DNA from: Photorhabdus cinerea | Lineage (GTDB): Bacteria > Pseudomonadota > Gammaproteobacteria > Enterobacterales > Enterobacteriaceae | Assembly: GCF_011189575.1 (NCBI RefSeq) | Contig: NZ_PUJW01000001.1 | Coordinates: 248,001 to 312,000 of the forward strand | Length of the DNA: 64,000 nt | Direction: 5' to 3' | Shown: piece by piece, positions 1 through 8,109 of the stretch | Position numbering within the stretch: position 1 is the stretch's first letter | Layout: the number at the start of each line of letters is the position of its first letter | The notes under the pieces: model-generated | The model's database searches: none | Told to the model about the DNA's origin: nothing | Seen by the model: only the letters and a program-made list of their open reading frames with translations | Program-made: the position numbers and the translations under genes

Positions 1-389
1 ACCAGAATAAGGCTAAAAAGCTGCTACAGGCGCAACGCGATTCTAATGAAGCGTTAACGGTGAAAAGCAATTCCGATCCGCTGTATCGCTTTTGCGGTTA
101 TCTGGTGTCTGTCAATGAAGCTACTGGGATGAAGATGGGCAATAAGAATATCAGCCCACGCGCACCGAGGCTGTATCTGTATCATGCTTATTTGTCTTTT
201 ATGGAAGCGCACGGCTTTGAACGTCCGTTGACGCTAACCAAGTTTGGCGAATCCATTCCCAAAATTATGCTGGAGTACCGCAAGGAGTATCGAAAAGTGC
301 GAACCAATAAAGGTTACTCTTATAACGTTGAATTATCCGAAGAAGCAGAAGAGTGGCTACCGTCTGTGCCTGAGTTACGAAACAATTAA
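1..389 (+). CDS. P4-type phage primase/helicase, C-terminal part (5' end outside window)
   Basis: The frame is open from the first bases of the window, so this is the 3' end of a longer gene; the GTG at 60 is only an internal codon. The visible ~128 residues resemble the C-terminal DNA-binding part of P4-alpha-like primase-helicases: 'YRFCGYLV', then 'MKMGNKNISPRAPRLYLYHA', then a short winged-helix-like tail ending in acidic residues. Such proteins prime and unwind satellite-phage DNA during replication. The catalytic primase and helicase domains would lie to the left. It lies upstream of capsid genes without tail genes, as in satellite islands. Function is inferred from the C-terminus only. 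Confidence 0.75.
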   Translation, partial: QNKAKKLLQAQRDSNEALTVKSNSDPLYRFCGYLVSVNEATGMKMGNKNISPRAPRLYLYHAYLSFMEAHGFERPLTLTKFGESIPKIMLEYRKEYRKVRTNKGYSYNVELSEEAEEWLPSVPELRNN

Positions 390-473
390 GCCTGCTGTAT
401 AAAATTTTTAGGTTTAGGTCTGCATTCCATGCACTATTTTAAATATCTATCTGTATTTAAAGGGAAATAATAG

Positions 474-510
474 GTGTATAGTTATTTTTTAGCTATACAC
501 TACTATACAT
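474..510. repeat. Inverted and direct repeats downstream of primase, possible replication origin
   Basis: GTGTATAG at 474-481 is the inverse of CTATACAC at 493-500, and CTATACAT follows at 503-510. The 11-nt spacer is T-rich. P4-type primases bind short repeated sites near their own gene, so this could be an origin or cis replication region; it could equally be a transcript hairpin. The rest of 390-696 holds no gene I can support. Confidence 0.3.
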
Positions 511-696
511 TCTCTTCATTAATGTAAAAAAATGAGTGAACAGATGATACAGTTAATGAATATCATATTAATTACCGTAAACCCAGATGTAGCAAGGCTT
601 TCAGAGTATTATGCAGAGGGTGCATAACTGAGAGCGTGAAAAAGATTTTTAGGGGGGCTTTTATAGGAAATAAAAGCTCCTATCTGAACAGCACAG

Positions 697-1176
697 TCAT
701 AAGAGTTCATACAATGTATCTTCTTGAGTAAATGAACTCCACCCGCCGTCACCATAATCACTTGATAACCAGCCAGTTTCTTTAATATCTCTTAATAAAT
801 TCAGCTTTATTTCTTCCATTGCATGATATTCAGGAAACGTAATTTCTTCAAAATTAATAAGATTTTCCAATTTATTCCTTTCTTGTTCTGCTATTTTTTT
901 ATCATTGTAGAGGTTGATAGAATCACGATATGTTTGACCAAATCCTTCTGCATATCTGGATACAACATAACCAGTTGAATCTAAGCTGTAACTACTCTGG
1001 ATAGCTTGAATTTCGAGAGTTTCGCGCAAAACTCCGTCTTCTTGATTCATTTGGCTGGAATACTCTTTTTTTGCTTGCTCTGCCAGTTGTTCAGTTTCAA
1101 AGATGCCAATAATGAAACTTGGCCCTTGATATGGGGATATTTTTAAAATCAAAAAGTAATATTCAATACTATTCAT
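697..1176 (-). CDS. Hypothetical protein (159 aa) in the satellite island
   Basis: I do not recognise this family. It is a soluble, acidic protein with no signal peptide or membrane segment. Residues ~27-70 and ~92-105 are rich in E, K and Q and probably helical; the C-terminus has 'SSDYGDGGWSSF'. It is transcribed opposite to the flanking primase and capsid genes. The ATG at 1176 follows 'AAAGGAAATCTGGA' on the minus strand, an acceptable ribosome binding site. Its position between the replication and packaging modules suggests an accessory or moron-like gene; that is inference. Confidence 0.55.
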   Translation of the reverse strand: MNSIEYYFLILKISPYQGPSFIIGIFETEQLAEQAKKEYSSQMNQEDGVLRETLEIQAIQSSYSLDSTGYVVSRYAEGFGQTYRDSINLYNDKKIAEQERNKLENLINFEEITFPEYHAMEEIKLNLLRDIKETGWLSSDYGDGGWSSFTQEDTLYELL

Positions 1177-1497
1177 TCCAGATTTCCTTTAATACTTTCT
1201 AATTATATAGATTAAAATAACCAATAATAATAAATGTTTCTTGGTTTTAATAAAATTAAATATTAAAAAGAAATATAATATCGTTATTTTCTTTTTTCGC
1301 AATATGATATATTGAAAAAATAAGGTTGGTCTCGTTTATAAAATATATTTTTGTATTGAATTCCCTGAATATATAATTTCCTTTTATTCCCATGTTATTG
1401 TGTGATTACTCATCACAAATCGATGACTTTCTATTATTTCTCATGGTGTTAAAAATTACAGCTAATCTAACTCGATTATATTTTATATAGAGACACT
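1177..1497. promoter_or_regulatory. AT-rich divergent intergenic region before the capsid operon
   Basis: This 321-nt AT-rich gap separates a minus-strand gene from the capsid operon and must hold promoters for both. A near-palindrome CAATATGATATATTG lies at 1300-1314 and could be an operator. No clear -35/-10 pair can be singled out. No gene is seen. Confidence 0.3.
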
Positions 1498-2652
1498 ATG
1501 AAAAAGTTACTTGAATTACGCCAGCAAAAATCTACCCTAACAAATCAAATGCGTTCCCTTCTCACCAAAGCCGAAGATGAAAAACGCTCACTAACCAATG
1601 ATGAAGTCAAACAGTTCGACGAACTGCGCAGCCAGTCCGATACCCTGAACGCGGAAATTGCCCGTTATGAAGCACTGTCTGATGAAGAACGTAATCAGGC
1701 AGGTAAACCCCAGCCGATCAGCAAGAACCTCAGCAATGACGAATTGCGTCACTATATTCTGGCCGGAGAAACCCGCACTTTGTCTACGGGCGTTCCGTCA
1801 GAGGGCGGCTATACCGTTATCCCTGAACTGAATAAGCAGATCATGCAGCAATTGGCTGATGAATCTGTCATGCGCCAAATCTGTACGATTAAAACCACAC
1901 GCAGCAACGAGTATAAGCAGCTTGTTTCGGTTGGTGGCGCAGCAGTGACACACGGCGAAGAAGGCAAGGCACGTGGCGAGACAACCACACCGAAGATGGA
2001 AGAAGTGAGCATCAAGCTGTTCCCTATTTACGCTTATCCCAAGACCACCCAAGAGATTATCGATTTTAGCGATGTAGATGTTCTGGGCTGGCTGACCTCA
2101 GAGATTGCCGATACGTTCGTGGATACCGAAGAAACGGATCTCGTGAGTGGTGACGGTAGCAAGAAAGCGAAAGGCTTCCTGTCCTATCCCCGTGACACCC
2201 AAGCCGACAAGGTGCGTGATTTTGGCACATTGCAAAAACTGGAAGCTACCACGCTTGAGGCTGATAGCCTGATTGATCTTAAGTTCCTGCTTAAGAATAA
2301 ATACCGCAAGAATTCTGTATGGGTGATGAACTCCAATACTGCCGCCCAAGTGCAAAAACTGAAAAATGGCAATGGAGATTATATCTGGCGGGAACGTTTA
2401 CAAGCGGGCGATCCTGATATGTTACTGGGCTTGCCTGTTCACTACCTAGAATTTATGCCCGATGGTGTGATTGGTCTGGGTGACTTCAAACGCGGTTATT
2501 TCATCGTTGACCATGAAACAGGCATCCGCACCCGCCCCGACAATATCACCGAGCCGGGATTTTATAAGGTACACACCGATAAATATCTGGGTGGCGGTCT
2601 GGTGGACTCCAATGCAATCAAGATCCTTGAAGTGAAAACCACGTCGAAATAA
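1498..2652 (+). CDS. Major capsid protein, HK97 family
   Basis: A 384-aa HK97-fold major capsid protein. Residues ~1-75 form a charged coiled coil typical of the delta/scaffolding domain ('LRQQKSTLTNQMRSLLTKA', then 'LRSQSDTLNAEI'). This is followed by a Gly/Thr-rich linker near residue 100 ('STGVPSEGGYTVIPEL') where maturation cleavage usually occurs, then the capsid core. It begins the block capsid-protease-portal-adaptor-connector-HNH-TerS-TerL. In ordinary HK97-like phages the terminase and portal come first and the capsid after the protease, so capsid-first order is unusual and matches capsid-forming PICIs. Confidence 0.93.
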   Translation: MKKLLELRQQKSTLTNQMRSLLTKAEDEKRSLTNDEVKQFDELRSQSDTLNAEIARYEALSDEERNQAGKPQPISKNLSNDELRHYILAGETRTLSTGVPSEGGYTVIPELNKQIMQQLADESVMRQICTIKTTRSNEYKQLVSVGGAAVTHGEEGKARGETTTPKMEEVSIKLFPIYAYPKTTQEIIDFSDVDVLGWLTSEIADTFVDTEETDLVSGDGSKKAKGFLSYPRDTQADKVRDFGTLQKLEATTLEADSLIDLKFLLKNKYRKNSVWVMNSNTAAQVQKLKNGNGDYIWRERLQAGDPDMLLGLPVHYLEFMPDGVIGLGDFKRGYFIVDHETGIRTRPDNITEPGFYKVHTDKYLGGGLVDSNAIKILEVKTTSK

Positions 2653-2690
2653 GCGAAAGGGGCGAAAGTCCCTTGTTGGGAGTCCATAAA

Positions 2691-3239
2691 ATGAATAACG
2701 ATTTTGAAATCCGCACGGCTTCCCTGTCTGCCTGTGATAAGAAACTGACAGGCTATGTGATTAAGTGGAACAGTCGATCCCACGTTTTATGGGATGAATT
2801 TGTGGAACAGTTTGCCCCAAATGCTTTTAGCGCCAGTTTAACTTCGGGGGCTGATGTCAGGGCACTGTATGAACATGACCACATGAACCTGTTAGGACGT
2901 ACCACGTCCGGTACGTTACAGCTTGCCGAAGATGCCACCGGATTACGCTTCGAGTTAACGCCGCCTGATACGCAACTGGGGCGCGATGTGCTGACTTTGG
3001 TTGAGCGCGGTGATATCTCCGGTATGAGCTTTGGATTCAGGGCACTAAAAGATCAGTGGGATGTCGGTCAAACACCGTATATCAGAACCGTCTTGGAAGC
3101 TGAATTGCGGGAAATCACTGTCACCAGCTTACCCGCTTACCCTGAAAGTGGGGTAGAGATTGCCAAGCGTTCGCTGAATGCCGTCAAGCCTAATCATGTT
3201 GATTTGCGTTATTACTGGCTGCAACTGTCCGAGGTGTGA
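2691..3239 (+). CDS. HK97-type prohead maturation protease
   Basis: Serine protease of the U35/herpesvirus-like fold that cleaves the capsid delta domain during prohead maturation. Family signatures visible: 'LYEHDH' followed by 'LGRT' (catalytic His region) and 'DISGMSFGF' (catalytic Ser). Start placed at ATG 2691, preceded by GGGAG at 2678-2682; this gives 182 aa, near the usual ~180-200. An upstream in-frame TTG at 2673 is less likely. It follows the capsid gene by 38 nt and overlaps the start region of the portal gene. Confidence 0.92.
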   Translation: MNNDFEIRTASLSACDKKLTGYVIKWNSRSHVLWDEFVEQFAPNAFSASLTSGADVRALYEHDHMNLLGRTTSGTLQLAEDATGLRFELTPPDTQLGRDVLTLVERGDISGMSFGFRALKDQWDVGQTPYIRTVLEAELREITVTSLPAYPESGVEIAKRSLNAVKPNHVDLRYYWLQLSEV

Positions 3240-3241
3240 TT

Positions 3242-4459
3242 ATGTGGCCTTTTAAGCGAAAAGACACGGAAACCCGCAGCATGAGCATGGATGAGTTTCT
3301 TTCTCTGGCGGGCGTGTCTAACACCAAATCGGGCGAGCATGTTTCCCCGTCTACGGCGGAGGGCTTACCTGCGGTGATGAATGCTGTCACGGTGATCAGT
3401 GAAGCGGTCGCTACCATGCCCTGTTACCTTTATCGGGTTCAGCACCAGAGCGGGACAGAATCCCGCGAATGGCTCAGTGATCACCCTGTAGATTATTTGC
3501 TGAATGAATGCCCGAATGATTGTCAAACGCCGTTTCAGTTTAAGCGAACCCTGATGCGTCATTGCTTACTCAATGGCAATGCTTATGCGGTGATTGTCTG
3601 GGGACGGGACGGTCAGCCACAATCGTTGCATCCTTACCCACCGTCAACGGTTGTACCACAACGATTATCGGATCACCGGTTCGCGTACACCATCACCGAA
3701 CCTTATAGCGGCAAGGTAAAAACCTACTTACAGGAAGAAATCTTGCATCTGCGCTATGCCACCGAAGACGGTTTTCTTGGACGCTCACCTGTGACTATTT
3801 GCCGTGAAACTTTAGGTCTGGGACTGGCACAACAACGCCACGGTGCCAGCATCATGAAAGACGGCATGATGGCGGCAGGGGTAATTAAATCCGCTGATTG
3901 GTTAGATGGTACAAAAGGCGCTAAGGCACTGGAAGCTCTAGAGCGTTACAAGGGCGCTCGCAATGCAGGGAAAACGCCGATCCTTGAAGGCGGGATGGAA
4001 TACCAGCAATTAGGCATGAGTAACCAAGATGCGGAGTGGCTGGCTTCCCGCCGTTTCACGATTGACGATATCGCCCGTATGTTCAACGTCAGTCCAATCT
4101 TTCTGCAAGAGTATTCAAACAGCACTTACAGCAACTTTAGCGAAGCGTCCCGCGCCTTTCTGACCATTACCATGCGCCCGTGGCTCGCCAACTTTGAACA
4201 GCAAATCAAATCGGCCTTGCTGATGGTATCTCCGAAACGGGGGATTCGTTATCAGGTGGAGTTTGATACCGCCGACTTGCTTCGCGCCAATCCGAAAGAA
4301 CGCTTTCAAAGCTATGAGACAGCGATTAAGTCGGGGGTGATGTGTCCGAATGAAGCCCGTGAACGTGAGGGACTCGCTCCCCGTGAAGGGGGAGATGAAT
4401 TTAGTCAGGCATGGAAGCAAACGGTAGAAATCAAGAAACAACCGGAGGGCAAGGAATGA
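3242..4459 (+). CDS. Phage portal protein, HK97 family
   Basis: A 405-aa HK97 gp3-like portal, the dodecameric ring at the capsid vertex through which DNA is packaged. Family hallmarks include 'MWPFKRKD' at the N-terminus, 'STAEGLPAVMNAVTVISE', 'LLNGNAYAVIVW', 'GLGLAQQRHGASIMKDG' and 'FTIDDIARMFNVSPIFL'. Start chosen at ATG 3242, three nucleotides after the protease stop and preceded by GAGGTG. Its end overlaps the next start (ATGA at 4456-4459), showing translational coupling. Confidence 0.95.
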   Translation: MWPFKRKDTETRSMSMDEFLSLAGVSNTKSGEHVSPSTAEGLPAVMNAVTVISEAVATMPCYLYRVQHQSGTESREWLSDHPVDYLLNECPNDCQTPFQFKRTLMRHCLLNGNAYAVIVWGRDGQPQSLHPYPPSTVVPQRLSDHRFAYTITEPYSGKVKTYLQEEILHLRYATEDGFLGRSPVTICRETLGLGLAQQRHGASIMKDGMMAAGVIKSADWLDGTKGAKALEALERYKGARNAGKTPILEGGMEYQQLGMSNQDAEWLASRRFTIDDIARMFNVSPIFLQEYSNSTYSNFSEASRAFLTITMRPWLANFEQQIKSALLMVSPKRGIRYQVEFDTADLLRANPKERFQSYETAIKSGVMCPNEAREREGLAPREGGDEFSQAWKQTVEIKKQPEGKE

Positions 4460-4788
4460 GGGCAGGCAGATTGAGGCATCGGGTGACTATCCAGAAATCC
4501 GAGCAGTCACGCGCTCCGTCAGGGCAGGTTATTGACAAGTGGGTGGATGCCGCCACCGTCTGGGCAGAAGTGAGGGCGATTAGCGGGCGTGAGCGTTTGG
4601 CATCCGGTGCCGTGCTCTCTGAGGCCACTGTACGTATCTGGCTGCGTTACCGTGATGACGTGACCACCGCCAATATCATTCTCTATAACGGGGCTAATAC
4701 CAGAGGAACTGCTTTTGACATTGTGGCGGTTATCCCTGATGCGAAATGTACCCGCTTAGAACTGCTTTGTAAGGGAGGGGTATTCTGA
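4456..4788 (+). CDS. Head-tail adaptor (SPP1 gp16-like head closure protein)
   Basis: A 110-aa small head completion protein. 'MRAGRLRHRVTIQ', then 'GQVIDKWVDAATVWAEVRAI' and 'SGRERLASGAVLSEATVRIW' are typical of the head-tail joining family that seals the portal and makes the surface a tail binds. Start at ATG 4456 overlaps the portal stop by four bases. In a tail-less satellite, such adaptors would let the satellite's own capsid accept tails from a helper phage; that role is inferred from cf-PICIs. Confidence 0.85.
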   Translation: MRAGRLRHRVTIQKSEQSRAPSGQVIDKWVDAATVWAEVRAISGRERLASGAVLSEATVRIWLRYRDDVTTANIILYNGANTRGTAFDIVAVIPDAKCTRLELLCKGGVF

Positions 4789-5090
4789 TGAACCGAATTG
4801 AAATTCCCCTGAATGAAATCAAACAGCATTGCCGGCTGGATGAAAGCGACACGTTTGATGATGCCTTATTGATGGGCTATGCCGAAGCCGCGCTGGAAGT
4901 CTGCCAGCAACATATTGGCAAGCGGTTTGATAACGGATTGGCCTTTACCCCTGCTATTAAGGTGGGCTGTCTGCTTTATATCGGTTTGCTGTATGAGAAT
5001 CGGGAGATGGCAACGGATGCCGATCTTAAAGAGGTGCCTTTCACCATTAAATCATTGTGGTCTGTCTATCGTGATGTGGGAGTTTACTGA
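4788..5090 (+). CDS. Head-tail connector, gp6-like
   Basis: A 100-aa HK97 gp6-like connector. The sequence has the typical 'EIKQHCRLDESDTFDDALLMGYAEAALE' character (family: short helices binding under the portal), then 'HIGKRF' and 'VGCLLYIGLLYENREM'. The ATG overlaps the previous stop (TGATG), and its own stop overlaps the HNH start. Together with the gene before it, it forms the neck of the capsid. Confidence 0.85.
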   Translation: MNRIEIPLNEIKQHCRLDESDTFDDALLMGYAEAALEVCQQHIGKRFDNGLAFTPAIKVGCLLYIGLLYENREMATDADLKEVPFTIKSLWSVYRDVGVY

Positions 5091-5524
5091 TGCCGTGGCA
5101 ACCTTTAAAGCGCTGTAGCTATCCTAATTGCCGTGAGCGTGTGAAGTCAGGCCGTTGTGAACAACACCAACGGGAAGCCCGACGGCAGCAGGACAAACAA
5201 CGGGGAACCCGAACCCAACGAGGCTACAGTAACCGATGGGGACACTATCGGCTGCAATACCTGAAAGCGAATCCGTTGTGCGTCCACTGCCTACAGCAAG
5301 ATATCTATGCCTCTGCAACGATTGTGGATCACATTATCCCGATACAGGGTGAAGCTGATGTATTGTTCTGGCCTGAATCCAATCATCAATCGTTATGCCC
5401 TCCCTGCCATAACCGCAAGACCGTACAGATAGATCCTATCACCAAAGCGAAGCGCAAACAGGGTATCTATCAGGAACGGGAAACAGAAGCGGCAAAGCGT
5501 CGCGGTTGGTTAGTCGCAGAATAA
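5090..5524 (+). CDS. HNH endonuclease of the packaging module
   Basis: A 144-aa HNH nuclease. Zinc-binding pairs C64-x2-C67 and C103-x2-C106 bracket the betabeta-alpha motif, with D80-H81 (first His), N98 and H107-N108-x-K. The N-terminus adds another Cys/His cluster (residues 9-25). In HK97-like and cos-type packaging modules an HNH protein works with the large terminase to cut cos ends. Its place next to TerS/TerL supports that. The start overlaps the connector stop. Confidence 0.9.
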   Translation: MPWQPLKRCSYPNCRERVKSGRCEQHQREARRQQDKQRGTRTQRGYSNRWGHYRLQYLKANPLCVHCLQQDIYASATIVDHIIPIQGEADVLFWPESNHQSLCPPCHNRKTVQIDPITKAKRKQGIYQERETEAAKRRGWLVAE

Positions 5525-5653
5525 TAACAAATGAAATAGTGGGTGGGGGTATCAAAAATGACAAACGCGCTTCTCAGCGGAACCGACCCCCTCCTTCAAT
5601 TTTTACGCATGGCAGTTTTTTTGAAAATAAAATCACAAGGGAGACAGAAAATT

Positions 5654-6007
5654 ATGGCAAGGGCACCCAAACCCCCGACGTATCTTAATGACATTGCCGC
5701 CAGTCAGTGGAAATCCAAGGCAAAAATCTTAGGCGAACGGGAAGATCTGACCGCCGCCGACTGGAACAACTTAGAACTGTACTGCGTCAACTATGCCATT
5801 TACCGAAAAGCGGTGGCAGACCTTGATATCAGAGGCTTTAGCATTGTGAACAGTCAGGGTAGTGAAAGCCGTAATCCGTCATTGAGTGCCAAAGCCGACG
5901 CTGAAAAAATCATGATAAAAATGTCTTCATTACTGGGTTTTGATCCGGTATCACGGCGGAAAAATCCGGTGGAAACGGAAGAAGAGGACGAGCTAGACCG
6001 ACTATGA
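5654..6007 (+). CDS. Small terminase subunit, P27 family
   Basis: A 117-aa P27-type TerS, the DNA-recognition part of the packaging motor. It begins 'MARAPKPPTYLND' and continues with 'LGEREDLTAADWNNLELYC' and the C-terminal 'SSLLGFDPVSRRK' typical of the family. I prefer ATG 5654, preceded by GGGAGACAGAAAATT, over the in-frame ATG at 5543, because the extra 37 residues do not look like the family. The stop overlaps the TerL start by four bases. Confidence 0.88.
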   Translation: MARAPKPPTYLNDIAASQWKSKAKILGEREDLTAADWNNLELYCVNYAIYRKAVADLDIRGFSIVNSQGSESRNPSLSAKADAEKIMIKMSSLLGFDPVSRRKNPVETEEEDELDRL

Positions 6008-7665
6008 ACGCATGGGAACAATACGCTTTTGATATCGAAAACGGCACCATTCCGGCCTGTAAACGGGTAAAACAGGCGATAAAACGCTACCTTAACGACC
6101 TGAATAACCCGCTTTATGTGTTTGATTCGGAGGTGGTAGAACGTTTTATTGCATTTTCCCGTCACTGTCCGCATGTCAAAGGCCACTTGCGGGGCAAACC
6201 CATTATGCTTGAACCGTGGCAGCAATTCGCCTTTGCTAATCTGTTCGGCTTCAAAGTTAAGACTACAGGTCGCCGGAAATATCGCAGTGCTTACATTCAG
6301 GTGCCGCGCAAAAATGCCAAATCTACCGTTGCCGCGATACTGGCTAACTGGTTTCTGGTGATGGAGGACGGGCAGCAGGATATCTACACCGCCGCCGTGA
6401 GCCGTGATCAGGCGCGTATTGTGTTTGATGATGCCCGCCAGATGTGTCTGTTATCAAAACCGCTCAAAAAACGGGTGACTGTCCAACAACACAAAGTCAC
6501 TTATGCAAAGAGCAACAGCCTGTTAAAACCATTGGCAGCCAAAGCCGCCACCATTGAAGGGACTAATCCCAGTCTGGCAATTGTCGATGAATATCATTTA
6601 CACCCTGATAACGCGGTGTATTCTGCCCTTGAATTGGGAATGGGCGCACGTCCTGAAGGTATCCTGTTTGCCATTACTACAGCGGGTAGTAACATAATCT
6701 CAGCTTGTAAACAGCACTATGATTATTGTTGCCAGATACTGGAGGGCGAAGAGCAAAACGCATCGCTGTTTGCCCTGATCTACGAGCTGGACGACGAGAA
6801 CGAAATTGATGATGAAACACTTTGGATCAAGGCTAACCCCAATCTCAATGTCTCGGTAGACAGTGACGCATTGCATGACACGATACAGAAAGCCTGCGGC
6901 ATTCCGTCACAATGGACGGAGATGTTAACCAAACGCTTTAATATCTGGTGTCAGGGTGAAACACCGTGGATGGGTGAAGGGGCATGGAAAGCCTGCCAGA
7001 CAGATTATGATGAAAGCGACCTAAAAGGGTTAGAGTGTTACGCCGGATTAGATTTATCCTCAACAGGGGATATCACCAGTATCTGTTACACCTTCCCCGT
7101 GGATAACGAACTGTTATTACTGACCCGCCATTACCTGCCCGAAGCCCAGTTACAGAATCCTGCCAATAAGAATCGGACAGTGTATCGTCAATGGGCGCAA
7201 ATGGGCTGGATACGTACCACAACGGGCGACTGTATTGATTATGATCGTATCCGTGATGATATTTTACGGGACAGCCAGCACTTTGATATCAAACTGGTGG
7301 GCTTCGATACATGGAATGCCACGCATCTTAGAACACAATTACAGGGCGCAGGGATTGAGGTTGAGCCATTCCCGCAAACCTATATGCGCTTTAGCCCCGT
7401 GGCGAAATCGGCTGAGGTGTTTGTTAATCGCAAAGTCATTCGTCACAACGGCGATCCGGTGTTGGCATGGGCGATAGCCAACGTTGTGATGGAAATGGAC
7501 GCAAACGCCAATATAAAACCGAATAAGAAGAAATCAGCGAATAAAATCGATCCTGCGATTGCATTTCTGATGAGCTTTGGCACATGGCAGGCAGAGCATG
7601 AAGAGTTTGCGTTTAGTCTCAGTGAAGAACAACAGCAGAAATTAGCTTCTTTTGATGGAATATAG
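6004..7665 (+). CDS. Large terminase subunit (ATPase-nuclease)
   Basis: A 553-aa HK97-like TerL. It has an atypical Walker A 'PRKNAKST' at residues 101-108, Walker B 'LAIVDE' at 191-196, the coupling motif 'FAITTAGSN' near 223-230, and the C-terminal RNase H-like nuclease starting at 'CYAGLDLSSTGD' with metal-binding Asp350. It drives ATP-dependent DNA translocation and end cleavage. It is the last gene of the packaging block; no tail, tape-measure or baseplate genes follow. Confidence 0.95.
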   Translation: MNAWEQYAFDIENGTIPACKRVKQAIKRYLNDLNNPLYVFDSEVVERFIAFSRHCPHVKGHLRGKPIMLEPWQQFAFANLFGFKVKTTGRRKYRSAYIQVPRKNAKSTVAAILANWFLVMEDGQQDIYTAAVSRDQARIVFDDARQMCLLSKPLKKRVTVQQHKVTYAKSNSLLKPLAAKAATIEGTNPSLAIVDEYHLHPDNAVYSALELGMGARPEGILFAITTAGSNIISACKQHYDYCCQILEGEEQNASLFALIYELDDENEIDDETLWIKANPNLNVSVDSDALHDTIQKACGIPSQWTEMLTKRFNIWCQGETPWMGEGAWKACQTDYDESDLKGLECYAGLDLSSTGDITSICYTFPVDNELLLLTRHYLPEAQLQNPANKNRTVYRQWAQMGWIRTTTGDCIDYDRIRDDILRDSQHFDIKLVGFDTWNATHLRTQLQGAGIEVEPFPQTYMRFSPVAKSAEVFVNRKVIRHNGDPVLAWAIANVVMEMDANANIKPNKKKSANKIDPAIAFLMSFGTWQAEHEEFAFSLSEEQQQKLASFDGI

Positions 7666-7729
7666 ATTATTTTATGTACTATAATTGTTCTCTTAACCTA
7701 TGGACTTGGATATTTATTAGGATTGATTT

Positions 7730-8032
7730 ATGCAAAAAATACATGAACTAGTTCTTCAAAATTTCAATGCATTAAATACATCAGCACTGCATTCTAGCGA
7801 TGAATGTAAAATTAAAGATACATTGAAATTTTTAAAGAAAGAAAATTGTGAATTATCTTCTCAAAGCCTCAATAACTGGGCTACATTGAGTGGATGGGAT
7901 CCTAAATTCACTAAAAAAGTGAATGAATGGCTGCTAAAAATTAATTCAGGTGGTCGTGTGGTTATTAAGCATAAAAACTATGGGATGAGTGATAGTTTTA
8001 AACGAGAATTACTTGCATTGAAAGTGATTTAA
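7730..8032 (+). CDS. Hypothetical protein (100 aa) after terL
   Basis: I do not recognise this protein. It is basic, soluble and probably helical, with 'LKKENCELSSQSLNNWATLS' and a Lys-rich C-terminal half. It starts 65 nt after terL; a TATAAT-like sequence (7680-7685, 'TATAAT') sits between them, so it may have its own promoter. It ends 15 nt before a strong hairpin. As the gene just after the packaging block it may be satellite cargo, but no function can be assigned. Confidence 0.6.
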   Translation: MQKIHELVLQNFNALNTSALHSSDECKIKDTLKFLKKENCELSSQSLNNWATLSGWDPKFTKKVNEWLLKINSGGRVVIKHKNYGMSDSFKRELLALKVI

Positions 8033-8046
8033 TTTAGATAAATTAT

Positions 8047-8072
8047 CTGAGGGTTTGCATTCAAGCCCTCAG
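8047..8072. terminator. Hairpin between convergent genes, likely bidirectional terminator
   Basis: CTGAGGGTTTG (8047-8057) pairs with CAAGCCCTCAG (8062-8072) through 11 base pairs including one T-G, with a 4-nt CATT loop. It lies between the convergent 100-aa gene and the Abi-like gene. U-tracts on either side are weak. Confidence 0.6.
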
Positions 8073-8109
8073 TGAAATAGGTAAATATTTTATTTAAGAA
8101 TAATTGATG

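Noticed and set aside
60..389. GTG at 60 as the start of a complete 109-aa gene
   Set aside because: The frame is open to the first bases of the window and the upstream residues look like part of the same primase, so the gene is partial.
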